A stretch of DNA of 64,000 nt, taken from positions 34,813,257 to 34,877,256 of the forward strand of contig OY970834.1 in assembly GCA_963853835.1 (NCBI GenBank). The letters are read 5' to 3'. The notes beneath the pieces were generated by a model that saw only the letters and a list, made by a program, of their open reading frames with translations, searched no databases and was not told the DNA's origin. Source of the stretch: Calendula officinalis (lineage: Eukaryota > Streptophyta > Magnoliopsida > Asterales > Asteraceae). The position numbers and the translations under genes were made by a program. This document shows, piece by piece, positions 11,074 through 20,491 of the stretch (its first letter is position 1; every line of letters starts with the position of its first letter).

Positions 11074-12253
11074 TCAGAGTTGCCGAGGTCTGGGTCCTAT
11101 TGATGTTTTCAATGTCCTGTGCACCCACCTTTGGGGCATCAGTAGTGAAAGCCCTCGCCTCATGTCCTCTCTCCTCCTTGGAGGACAACTCTTGGAGCCT
11201 GGGGTGTGACTCAATTTGTCCCCTAGTGTCCTTGAAGGAAGATTTCTTCCTTTTATAGATTGTGGATATGTTTTGGGTTACATTGGGCAGGTCTTCCACA
11301 GAGTGAAGAGTAGCACTCTGAGGATTTATTTCAAGTTCCTGGGACACATTCAGGACTTCTATTTGTGTGGGTGATTGAGTGACTATTTGGGGTTGTGTTT
11401 GGGCTGCATTTGGGGGTGATGGAGTGGGTTGAGGTTCAATATGGGTTGTATCTATGATTGAACCCTCTCCAAGTTGTGGTGGATCTTTGATCATGTTAGG
11501 AAACAAAGGGGTTTCCTTGCCCGAAAATTTAAATTGTTTCCTCATATTTGAGAAAACTTTCTTGTTCAACTCAGGAGTTGTAAAAATATTTTTGGGAGTT
11601 GACAAGTTTTGTAATTCACAATTGATAATATGTTGAAGAAATCTGGGATACATTAAAAATTTTGAGGAACTAAGATTTCCCAACATACCTTCAAAAATCA
11701 TATATGAAAAATTAAATACTTGGTCTGTGCATAAACAGACAACAGCAGAGGCTATTGCCTTATTAAACTCATTCCAAGTACTTCTTTTAGGAGAAATACA
11801 ATGCTGAATAGTATGTACAAGAAATTTCCATTGTGGGGAGAGAAGACCTTTTTGGAAAGTGACAATGTCAAGTCTTCCCTCATATCCCATTTTGTTTAAA
11901 ATTTCAACAACGTATTCCTTAGGAAGAGAAAATTTACCTTCATCATCGTGCAGTTGTAGATGGTGTCTGATGGATTGTTCAGTGATTGTAATAGTCTTTC
12001 CATCCACAGATGATTTAATCATAGGCACAGTTGCACCTTCTGTTCTTTCAGCATTGGTCCAGAAATCAACCAAGTGCTGTTGATATGCTCTCGAATTTAT
12101 AGTTAGAGCAATCTTTATGTATGAGTTTTTCAGGAATTGTACGATTGGTCGAAAGTCTTTTGTACCATCAGGATTGCGTAGAAACGCACACATATTGTGG
12201 AACTCTGAGTATTTAAGATCTGTTTGAACATCGAGAGATTGTAGAGTTGCCAT
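10988..12253 (-). CDS. Sirevirus extra ORF, N-terminal part ('longin-like' annotated type)
   Basis: The 421-residue ORF starts MATLQSLDVQTDLKYSEFHN. Conserved blocks such as QWKFLVHTIQHCISPKRSTW and FLMYPRFLQHIIN are typical of the retroelement protein often labelled 'synaptobrevin, longin-like' in Tanacetum and Artemisia gene sets. That label is an automatic annotation and not a demonstrated function. The first 230 residues look globular; a Pro/Gln/Thr-rich tail follows. The frame ends just past the 14-base homopolymer at 11006-11019, where it runs into a short, unrelated tail, while the neighbouring frame continues for over 500 codons. A 260 bp untranslated leader separates it from a block rich in CAGTAGTA motifs (12475-12735). 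Confidence 0.65.
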   Translation of the reverse strand: MATLQSLDVQTDLKYSEFHNMCAFLRNPDGTKDFRPIVQFLKNSYIKIALTINSRAYQQHLVDFWTNAERTEGATVPMIKSSVDGKTITITEQSIRHHLQLHDDEGKFSLPKEYVVEILNKMGYEGRLDIVTFQKGLLSPQWKFLVHTIQHCISPKRSTWNEFNKAIASAVVCLCTDQVFNFSYMIFEGMLGNLSSSKFLMYPRFLQHIINCELQNLSTPKNIFTTPELNKKVFSNMRKQFKFSGKETPLFPNMIKDPPQLGEGSIIDTTHIEPQPTPSPPNAAQTQPQIVTQSPTQIEVLNVSQELEINPQSATLHSVEDLPNVTQNISTIYKRKKSSFKDTRGQIESHPRLQELSSKEERGHEARAFTTDAPKVGAQDIENINRTQTSATLSDDSFEELLRGPRCQETKRGGGGHFCFF

Positions 12254-12469
12254 TGTTGTTGATTTTGAGAAATACGTATGAATTTTGTTACTGATGAAGG
12301 GTTTTTGATCGTAAGTTAGGGTTTATCGAGATGATTTAGCAAATCGAAGTGAAGATAATGCTAAACTAATCGACTTCTGCTATTTATATCTTACGATTTA
12401 TCCTGCGAAAATACGAAATTACCCTTCGAATCATAACACAACGGTTATTTTCATGGGGGTTAGTTTGGT

Positions 12470-12740
12470 AAAATGATAGTTGAAAGACCAGTAGTAAATG
12501 AGATACCAGTAAGAAAACGTCAGTAGTATCTACGAAAATCAGTAGTAACTAAGGATTTTGACATCAGTAGTAACTATAGACATCAGTAGAAACCACTAGC
12601 ACACAGGACCAATAGTATATGTGGATACCAGTAGTACTGACTTACCAGTAGTATTTTTGTAAACCTAATACACACCAGTAGTATTGACCTACCAGTAGTA
12701 TTTTGTGCACAAGCCTACATACCAATGAACAGACTTACCA
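12470..12740. repeat. CAGTAGTA-motif cluster between pol and the 3' ORF
   Basis: About ten copies of ACCAGTAGTA/TCAGTAGTA-like words occur in 270 bp with spacing of roughly 15-35 bases and unrelated sequence between them, so this is not a simple tandem array. The same word is found in coding and non-coding parts of this element and in the solo LTR at 29508-30102. Confidence 0.7.
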
Positions 12741-12809
12741 GTAGTAAAACACTTAAACAAATAAATAACTTTTTACAACAAAACTTTACACATGATTTTG
12801 AGTGAGAAA

Positions 12810-13206
12810 TTAATTTATTAAAATCATTCCAATACTGCTAACCAAGAAGTTGAATCTTCCTACATCAAATGCTTTTGTAAAAAGATCTGCTAATTGATCA
12901 TCAGTATGAATTTTAACTACTTTGATTAACTTCTTTTCATTGCAATCTCTTATAAAATGAAATCTTATTTCAATGTGTTTAGTTTTAGAGTGTTTTACTG
13001 GATTGTTCACAATACTAGTAGCACTTTGATTATCAATAAAAATAGGAGTTTTAAGGATAGAGATACCAAAGTCTAGCAGTTGGTTTTGAATCCAGAGTAC
13101 TTGAGCACAACAAGCAGATGCAGCTACATACTCTGCTTCAGCAGTTGATGTTGATACATTTGTTTGTTTCTTGCATTGCCATGACACCAGTCTTGATCCA
13201 AAAAAT
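12810..13206 (-). pseudogene. Sirevirus RNase H, C-terminal part
   Basis: The frame contains LVSWQCKKQTNVSTSTAEAE, then IFIDNQSA and KHIEIRFHFIRD, the standard end of copia RNase H, ending at a stop at 12810. RNase H would degrade the RNA strand after first-strand synthesis. The upstream half of the domain is at 15680 onward, beyond a solo LTR. The TSD TGACA marks the exact cut, so the domain was continuous before that insertion. Confidence 0.85.
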
Positions 13207-14744
13207 TGACATGTAACGACCCGAAATTTGTAAATAAATAAATTGAATAAAAATATGATAAATAAGGATAAATCTTTTAAAGAACGTAGGAATTGGTTTC
13301 GTGTCGTTTGGACACCGTACGAGAAAGTTATGGGCGAAACCGGGTCGAGACAAGGTTGGAAAAATGCAGCCCTGGCTGCATTGGAAGTTCGCGACGCGAA
13401 CTCATGGTAACGATCGGGAACGCCGATCAGGGATCTGGGCCATTGGTCGCGATGTAGTTCGCGATGGCTTAGCGATCGCGAAGTTTGGGAAAACGCAGAC
13501 TTAGCGACGCGAACTATTGTTCGCGTCGTGAACTCGTGTCGTGCAGCATTAAAAACGGGTTGGAGCTCATTTGATGAAATAGAAAACCCTAGTTCTTCCT
13601 TTTGGCAATTTTGGAGCTCAAGTGCAGATGTTGGTTGATTTCTTCTCAAATCTTTGATAGATTTCACTCCTAGTTGAAGATTAAAGGTATATCTTCACTC
13701 CGTGATCTTCGTAGCTTAATATCTATGTATTTTGATGTATGGGTTTGAAACCCTAGCCTTTGGGGTTATGGGTTATGGTGATATAAGTGATGTATACACC
13801 TAATAGATGGTATATTATCAAAGGAAACAAGTGTATGATTATGATTTGTAAGAATCTTAAGGGTTGGTTAAACCTAGGGTTTGGTAAATCACCATAATTG
13901 GGGGAAATGAGTTAATAAGTGTTATCTAGAGATAGATGGACACCTTGGTAGTAGAATGTGATGTTGATAATCTTGTGATTATTGTTTTAGGCATTTGGTG
14001 AGGTCATGGAAGGTTGACCGAATTGAGAAGCAAGGAAACTGACGTAAAGAATACGGTTGGAGCACTTTATTGCTAAGGTGAGTACATGAGACTTTTTAAA
14101 CTGAGTACATAGCAAATAGTTTTGAAAATACTTATGATATATTATGGATAATTTGATAAAGATAGTGATTGAAAATGTATGAAAGTATGTAGAATGTGAT
14201 ACTAGAATATGTCTAGTATGATTGATGAATTTGAAGGAAAATACGATAAGTTAAAGTAATTATGAAATCTATGTTAATGAACCATAATAATGAAGTAATT
14301 GATTAAAAGTATGTATAATGAGCCTTTATTATAGATATGTATTAGTAAAGCAATTGTTGATGATTTTATAGTGATGAGTATCTATGGGTAAGATTTACTT
14401 ATAAAAGTAAAGAACACGTATATATATGAAAATGAATATGACAAGACTAATAATAATCGTGTATTATAGTCAACCAAGAGATAAAAGTATTATGATATTG
14501 ATGAAATAAGAAACGTATCTTATGAAGCGAGTAGATATGGACCTCCCAGAGTTTATAGATGTGGACATAAATGTGGGTTGCTTATGATCGAGTCCATGGG
14601 ACTATACAGGTACGTTCACAATGTGATGAACTAGCTATATATAGTTATTATTAGATAACTAACTTGTTTGATAGTTGATGAGATAGCCGAGAGCTAGATT
14701 GACATAACTGTTAAGTTACGGCAAGAACGAGATGATGTGATGCT

Positions 14745-15005
14745 AGTTAGTTCGGGGGCAACCCGATAACTAGACATGGTGACGTTTCTAGCTAGTTCGG
14801 GGGCAACCCGATAGTTAGATATGTTTGTGCTTCTAGTTAGTTCGGGGGCAACCCGATAACTAGATGTGTTGTGCTTCTGGCTAGTTCGGGGGCAACCCGA
14901 TAGTTGGATTTTATGGTGCTTCTAGCTAGTTCGGGGGCAACCCGATAGTTAGGCACGATAGTGTGGCTAGTTAGTTCGGGGGCAACCCGATAACTAGATA
15001 TGTTT
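14745..15005. repeat. 45 bp tandem array in the solo LTR
   Basis: TTCGGGGGCAACCCGATA recurs at 14751, 14796, 14841, 14885, 14930 and 14975, a period of 44-45 bp. The alternating tail is either AACTAG or GTTAG. The solo LTR at 45801-47505 has a single unit (complement, near 46216) and the LTRs at 49.6 and 55.6 kb have none, so the array expanded within this copy or its source. Confidence 0.9.
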
Positions 15006-15007
15006 GC

Positions 15008-15330
15008 GGGGGGGGGGGGGGGGACCCCGGTCACTGAACGGTGGTATATATGTTTATACACCGAGTGTAGATATGTTTATACACTAAGCACACGAGTGCT
15101 TCTAGTATGCATATGTTTGGTACTAGGTTTGTTAGGTTCTAATACATATATGTTTATGTATTAGACATGTTTGTGCTTCTAGTATATATATGTTTATGTA
15201 CTAGATATGATTGTGCTTCTGGTACCTATATGTTTAGGTACTAGATATGTTTGCTAGGGAAGCAAGATCGATAGGGCCGCAATAGGGCGACTAGACGGTA
15301 TTGATGTAGTATATATATATGTTTATATAT
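15008..15330. repeat. G16 run and short palindromic repeats in the solo LTR
   Basis: Sixteen consecutive G at 15008-15023 are followed by repeated units of the form TAGTAC...ATATATG...GTACTAG. Each unit is itself an inverted repeat around a central ATATATG. The equivalent units are present in the LTRs at 50030-50340 and 56040-56350. Confidence 0.75.
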
Positions 15331-15679
15331 TTATGGAGTTGTTAGTATTATCATTATTGGGGTCTAAAACCCATGTATCTCACGAGACTATTTTTGTCTC
15401 ACGTACTGCGTTTGTTTTGTGGCTGTGTACTCAGGTACAGGTTGAAGTGATAGAAGGTTGCACTAGAAGTGGCCTAGAGATGCTTAGTTCGGGAGCTCTT
15501 AGGTAGATCCCGTTGTCTATGGTTTTGATATACTTGGTGACACCGTGTTTTTGTAAACTCTGATAAAGATTTTAAAGTTTTTGGATAAACTGTATTTTGG
15601 ACAATATGTCATATAACTGGGGAAAAATGTATTTTAAATGATTTAAACGATGATATAAAAATACGGGTGTTACATGACA

Positions 15680-16480
15680 TCCACCCGTAGTGGACTTTCT
15701 ATCTTGACATTCACCTCCATAGTCACTATCTGTGTAGGCTATGAGTTCAAAGGGTGAATCATGTGGATACCATAGACCAAGTGATGGTTTGCCTTTCAAG
15801 TATCTGATTATTCTTTTGACAGCCTGCAAGTGTAGTTCTTTAGGTCTTTTTTGATATCTTGCACACACACAAACACTGTACATAATGTCATGTCTTGATG
15901 CAGTTAAGTACATCAAAGAGCCTATCATTGATCTATATAATTGTTCATCTACATCCTCCCCCTCAGCATCAGGATGTAGGTGTTTGTGTGTTTCTATTGG
16001 TGTACTTGCACTTTTGCAGTCTTTCATATCAAACTTCTCCAAGATGTCTTTAACATATTTTGATTGGTTTATCAAAATACCATCTGTTCTTTGATTTACT
16101 TGGAGTCCAAGGAAGAAGTTCATTGGACACATGGAGCTCATTTTAAATTTGATTTGCATGAGATTTTCAAACTCTTTACATAATGCATCATTTGTTGATC
16201 CAAAAATGATATCATCTACATAAATTTGCACTAGTAGTATATCATCTTTGACTTTCTTTGTAAACAAAGTTTTGTCAATGGCTCCTCTTTTAAAATTATT
16301 CTTTAATAGATATGATGATAATGTATCATACCATGCTCTTGGTGCCTGATGAAGGCCATACAGAGCTTTGTCTAATTTGAACACATAATCACCATGTCTT
16401 GGATCTTCAAATCCTGGAGGTTGGCATACATAGACCTCTTCTTCAATCTTCCCATATAGGAATGCACTTTTCACATCCAT
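15680..16480 (-). pseudogene. Sirevirus reverse transcriptase
   Basis: The frame begins MDVKSAFLYGKIEEEVYVCQ and contains the copia RT hallmarks ALYGLHQAPRAWY and YVDDIIFGST (catalytic YVDD), followed by the connection to RNase H (YTDSDYGG, DRKSTTGG). It is open from 16480 to the solo LTR junction and then runs into LTR sequence. Upstream, the fingers domain lies between 16480 and 16598, where the frame is interrupted by a stop (ARLVA then TAA, 16598-16600). RT copies the element RNA inside the virus-like particle. Confidence 0.85.
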
Positions 16481-16597
16481 TTGATAGACTTTGAATTTTT
16501 TGAATGAAGCATATGCTAAGAATATCCTTATTGCTTCAATTCTAGCAACAGGAGCATATACTTCATCATAGTCTATTCCTTCTTCTTGAGTGTATCC

Positions 16598-18109
16598 TTA
16601 GGCTACAAGTCTGGCTTTGTTCTTGATCACTATACCTCTTTCATCTTTCTTGTTTCTAAAGATCCATCTTGTTCCAATGGCTCTTTTTCCTTTGGGTAGA
16701 GGTACAAGTGTCCAAACAACTTGTAATTTGAATTGAAGGAGTTCTTCTTGCATTGCCTCAATCCAGTTTGAGTTCTTCATTGCTTGTTGAATCTTCTTTG
16801 GTTCATCCTGAGACAGAAAGCATTCAAACATACATTCATTAGCAATTAAACTTATATTACACATGTTTGCAGTTAAGCTTTTGTTTAATTTGCTTCTTGT
16901 TTGCAGTGGTGAGTTAACATCACTTAGAACAAGGTCTAATGGATGGTTCTTCTGAGTCCTTGTTGTTGTAGCTCTATCAACCACTAGTTGATTTTCAAGA
17001 TTGGACTCATTTGTCTCAGGCATTTGCTCCTTTAGAGATCCTTCATTGTCATTGATGTTTGGTTCATCATCATCTTGGTCAGCATTACCACTGTTATTGT
17101 CTTCATTGAGATCAGTACTATTGTTGTTGTTACTGGGATCAGTAGTATCTTGAGAATTTAGGTTATTGCTAGGACCAGTAGTATTTTGAGTACTATTACT
17201 GATACCATTAGTATTTGAATTACTACTGTCCTCATTCTCAGAGTTACTACTGCTTCCAGTATTTGAGTTATTACTGTCCTCAGTATTAACTGTGGGAGCA
17301 GTATTAACTACTATGTATCTCATCTCTTCTTGACCAGTATTAACAGATGATGTTCCTTCCTTTTGAATATGACAATTTGAATCACCTGCATTTAAATCCA
17401 AGTTAATATTAAAGGATTTGGTTAGATTGTCTATGTTAAATAGCCAATCTGGACCATTTCCTTGTTCATTGGAAATATTCTCATTAAAGGATACATTGAT
17501 GCTTTCTTCAATTATCCTTAATCTTTTATTGAACACTCTGTATGATTTGCTTTGAGTAGAGTATCCCACAAAGATTCCATCATCAGCTTTGCAGTCAAAC
17601 TTACCAATTTGTTCTCTTGTAATCAGAATAGTACAAGGACACCCAAATGATTTTAAAAAACTTATAGAAGGTTTTCTTTTATTAAAAAGTTCATATGGTG
17701 TTTTATAATGTGGCTTCACTATTAATACTCTGTTTTGAACATAACAGGCAGTATTAACAGCTTCAGCCCAAAAAGTGATTGGTAACTTTGAATCTGCTAA
17801 CATTGATCTTGCTGCTTCAATGATGGTTCTATTTCTGCTTTCAGCTACACCATTTTGTTGAGGAGTTCTAGGTGAGTTGTATTTCCTGTCAATACCTTTA
17901 AGATCACAAAAGTTTATTAAGTTAGCATTTTTAAATTCTGTGCCATTATCACATCTTATGGCTTTAACTTTTTGATCAGATGTGTTATCCAGTTTAACAA
18001 TTAAGTTCTTGATGAGTTCACTTGTTTTCATCTTTTGTCCTGAGAAAGAAAACCCATGTATATCTAGAAAAGTCATCAGTAATAACAAGACAGTATTGTT
18101 TCTTTCCAA
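16598..18109 (-). pseudogene. Sirevirus integrase core and integrase-RT linker
   Basis: 503 codons. The integrase core shows RCDNGTEF (second Asp) and NGVAESRNRTI (Glu). FFNKRKP-like and FGCPCTILI blocks follow, then FVGYSTQSKSYRVFN. The next 200 residues are a Ser/Asn/Thr-rich linker (SNSNTGSSSNSENEDSSNSN) where CAGTAGTA-type codons are frequent, ending at the start of RT (NKARLVA). The first catalytic Asp lies in the disturbed junction at 18050-18120, so a frameshift separates it from this frame. Confidence 0.85.
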
Positions 18110-18115
18110 TACTCA

Positions 18116-18724
18116 TTACATTTGTAGGTCCAAACAGGTCCATATGTAAGAGTTGTAAGGAACAAAAATAGAACTCACAGATTTGGACTTATGAGAAGTC
18201 TTGTGTTGTTTACCTTTTAGGCATGCAACACAATGATGATCACACGTGAATTGTTTTTGAGGTAGTCCAATGACCAAATTCCTTTTTACTAAATTGTTCA
18301 TGTTTTTGAAATTAGTGTGACACATCCTTCTATGCCATAGTTCTGATTCAGTCGTGTTTGCCTTGGATATAAAACAGTTGACCTCATTTGAAGAAATGAG
18401 TTCTCCCCCTATATCCAGGCAATACACATTGTTTCTCCTTGGAGTTCTCAAAACTACATATTTTTCATCTAAAATAAAGTCAGGAGAAAGAATGATGCAC
18501 TCAATGTCTGTGAAAATAATTTTATTCTTTTTATCACAAACTTGAGACACACTGACAAGATTGTATTTTAGCTCAGCTACATAAAATACATCATCAAAAG
18601 TAATCTTACCATTTATAACTGTACCTTTCCCTGTAATCTTACCTCCCTTTGGGTTCTCACCAAAAGCTACATAACCTCCATCAAAGAACTTGAAATCCTT
18701 TAAAATTTGCAGATTTCCAGTCAT
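18116..18724 (-). pseudogene. Sirevirus protease end and integrase zinc-binding region
   Basis: The frame begins MTGNLQILKDF, the residues that follow the protease active-site region in copia elements. It then carries the GAG-pre-integrase domain with the HHCC zinc motif: WHRRMCHTNF ... CDHHCVACLKGKQHKTSH. The protease active-site motif lies just upstream (18724-18790), in a disturbed frame. It ends in a frameshifted stretch before the integrase core. Confidence 0.8.
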
Positions 18725-18799
18725 GTGCCTTGAGCATCCACTATCAATATGCCATGTTCTTCATTCTTCTGGGATCTGAATGCTCTGCACAAGTAAATA

Positions 18800-19340
18800 A
18801 AAGGTTAGTTAAGTTTGGGAACCCAAGCTTTATATGTCTTGGGTTCATCCTTTGAGAAATCGGATTTAGAACAGTTTACTTTAAACATTTTTGGTACCCA
18901 TACCTTTTTAGTACTGGTGTTCTGTTTTACTACTGCCCTTTTGGATTTGTCTGAGTTTACTACTGATCTTGATCTATACCCATTGTTTTTAGCTTTTGAA
19001 TACTTTACTACTGATGGACCAGTAGTATTTGGGTACTTACCAAATTTAGAATGACCAGAAGTGTTTTGAAATTTTGGTTTGGTAGCAGTAGTATTTTTTA
19101 AATTAGGGTTGTTACCAGTAGTGTTTTTGTACTGGTACCAGACAGCATTATAATTAGGGTTAACACCAGTAGTAAAATTGTTAAAGTTTTTACTGGTGTT
19201 GGAAAATTTAAAATATTATTTATTTTGATTTGATTTTCCATTGTTCTTGAAGTAATTGCTGTTCTTAGGGCTTCCAACTCTTCTACTTTGCACAAACCTT
19301 GATGCACTTCTTCCAAATCTTGGTGTTTCAGCTAATTCAC
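18800..19340 (-). pseudogene. Sirevirus gag-protease spacer (degraded)
   Basis: Broken frames on the minus strand contain RFGRSASRFVQSR-like, Asn/Thr-rich and Lys-rich segments normally found between the gag zinc knuckle and the protease of this lineage. Several stops and frame changes are present. CAGTAGTA/TTACTACTG words are very dense here (for example 18940-19180). On the plus strand, 19341 onward is the inverted LTR fragment. Confidence 0.6.
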
Positions 19341-19352
19341 CAAGACTTGAAG

Positions 19353-19889
19353 ATTCCTAGCTAATTCTACAAGTTTTGTCAAATCAAATAGGAGAAGATT
19401 GTTAGGAATATTTTTATTAATATTCACTAAAGATTTGATTAGTCAAAACTACTAAACTACAAGGACCTAAGTCGGTAATATGAAATTCAAGATTTGAATA
19501 AGATTTAGGAGATAATGATAATTGTAAAAGATATAGTATATCTTGTTTGAATTTAAAAGATTTAGTATTATCTTTTCCTTGTAAGTCTTAGGTTTTCTAG
19601 TATATAAAGAAACCTAATGACATAGAATTAGATGTTCTTAGAACCCACGTTTTAACGTGTTTGTGTGTAAAACCTAAGCCTCAAGATCGTTTGATCCTGT
19701 TTAACGAAGAACCGTTCTATGTATTTATATATAGAATTGAGGCTTTTAATGATGAAAAATTGTTTAGCTATACATATATGTTCAACTAATTCCGTAATTT
19801 TATGTTTTGTATATGCTTATTCCAGATAAGAACTAACTATTCTTGAGCCTAAAGATCTATGTTTATGAAGAGTTGTTCAGAACTCAGCA
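19353..19889 (+). mobile_element. Inverted LTR plus polypurine-flank fragment of the same Sirevirus family
   Basis: On the plus strand 19353-19399 matches the sequence that lies just inside the 3' LTR of the element (complement of 8676-8720), and 19400-19889 is a full 490 bp LTR, TGTTAGGAATA to CAGCA. The segment is therefore the 3' end of a second copy in opposite orientation, placed between the gag zinc-knuckle ORF and the gag-protease spacer. No matching 5 bp duplication was found on the left, so a larger insertion probably lost its 5' portion or arose by recombination. Confidence 0.8.
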
Positions 19890-20470
19890 ATTTGAGTTTT
19901 TGTTTTATTTACTACTGAAGGACCAGTAGTATCTTTTAACTTTTGTGTTTTTGCTTTTTCTTTAAAATTTTTAAATTCTTTAAACGCTTTACAGTTAATT
20001 GGATTGAAGTGACAATCCTTTGCTAAATGATTTACTTTGTTGCACATAACACATCTTAATTTCTTATCTTTAGCACCTTCAGGTTTTCTTTGATCTAAGA
20101 GTTGATTTTTATTTATTTCATTTCCCCTTTTTAGAATTTGTGGTATATTTTCTGCATTATATTTAGGAGAATCTTCTTCACTTTGTGCTGTGTGAAAACT
20201 TGTATCAATTGAATTTGTAGATTCAGTTTGAAAGATTGTAAATTCAATTGAGTTTGTAGTTCTAGCATCATCAGAAAAATCATTTGATTCAGATGTTTCA
20301 TTATTTAATTCATTAATTATTCTTTTTGAACTGTTTTTAAGTGGAGGAATGAATTTATATGGAGGTGGTACAGCATGATAGCCCACCCCATGAACAACTT
20401 TTTCTGTAGTTTGATTATTAGTTAATTCATCAAGAATTTTAGTGCTTCTTTCAAATTTCTTAATTGTCAA
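19877..20470 (-). pseudogene. Sirevirus gag, C-terminal region with second zinc knuckle
   Basis: This frame continues gag after a stop at about 20490. It is Asn/Ser/Glu-rich and carries CVMCNKVNHLAKDC, a CCHC zinc knuckle (C-x2-C-x4-H-x4-C), then a Lys-rich tail. It terminates exactly at the junction with the inverted LTR, whose first codons supply the stop. A real gag product would have continued. Confidence 0.75.
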
Positions 20471-20491
20471 TTTATTTTGTTCAATTTCAAG

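Larger units (their letters stand above)
13212..15674. mobile_element. Solo LTR (TR-GAG family) inside Sirevirus RNase H
   Basis: The 2463 bp sequence begins TGTAACGACCC and ends GGGTGTTACA, flanked by the exact 5 bp duplication TGACA (13207-13211, 15675-15679). It matches the LTRs of the gag-only element at 49602-57925 along most of its length, in the opposite orientation on the plus strand. No internal region is present, so it is a solo LTR left by LTR-LTR recombination. It carries a six-unit tandem array and a G16 run absent from the other copies, and a cluster of TTCGCG/CGCGAA palindromes near 13383-13540. Confidence 0.9.

Noticed and set aside
9409..12253. Reading the Sirevirus 3' ORFs as envelope genes or as host synaptobrevin
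   Set aside because: No signal peptide, membrane segment or SNARE motif was seen. The 'longin-like' name comes from automatic annotation of similar retroelement ORFs.
14745..15005. Spaced direct repeats resembling a CRISPR array
   Set aside because: This is a minisatellite in a plant LTR, with spacers that are themselves similar; CRISPR is not expected in a plant nuclear genome.
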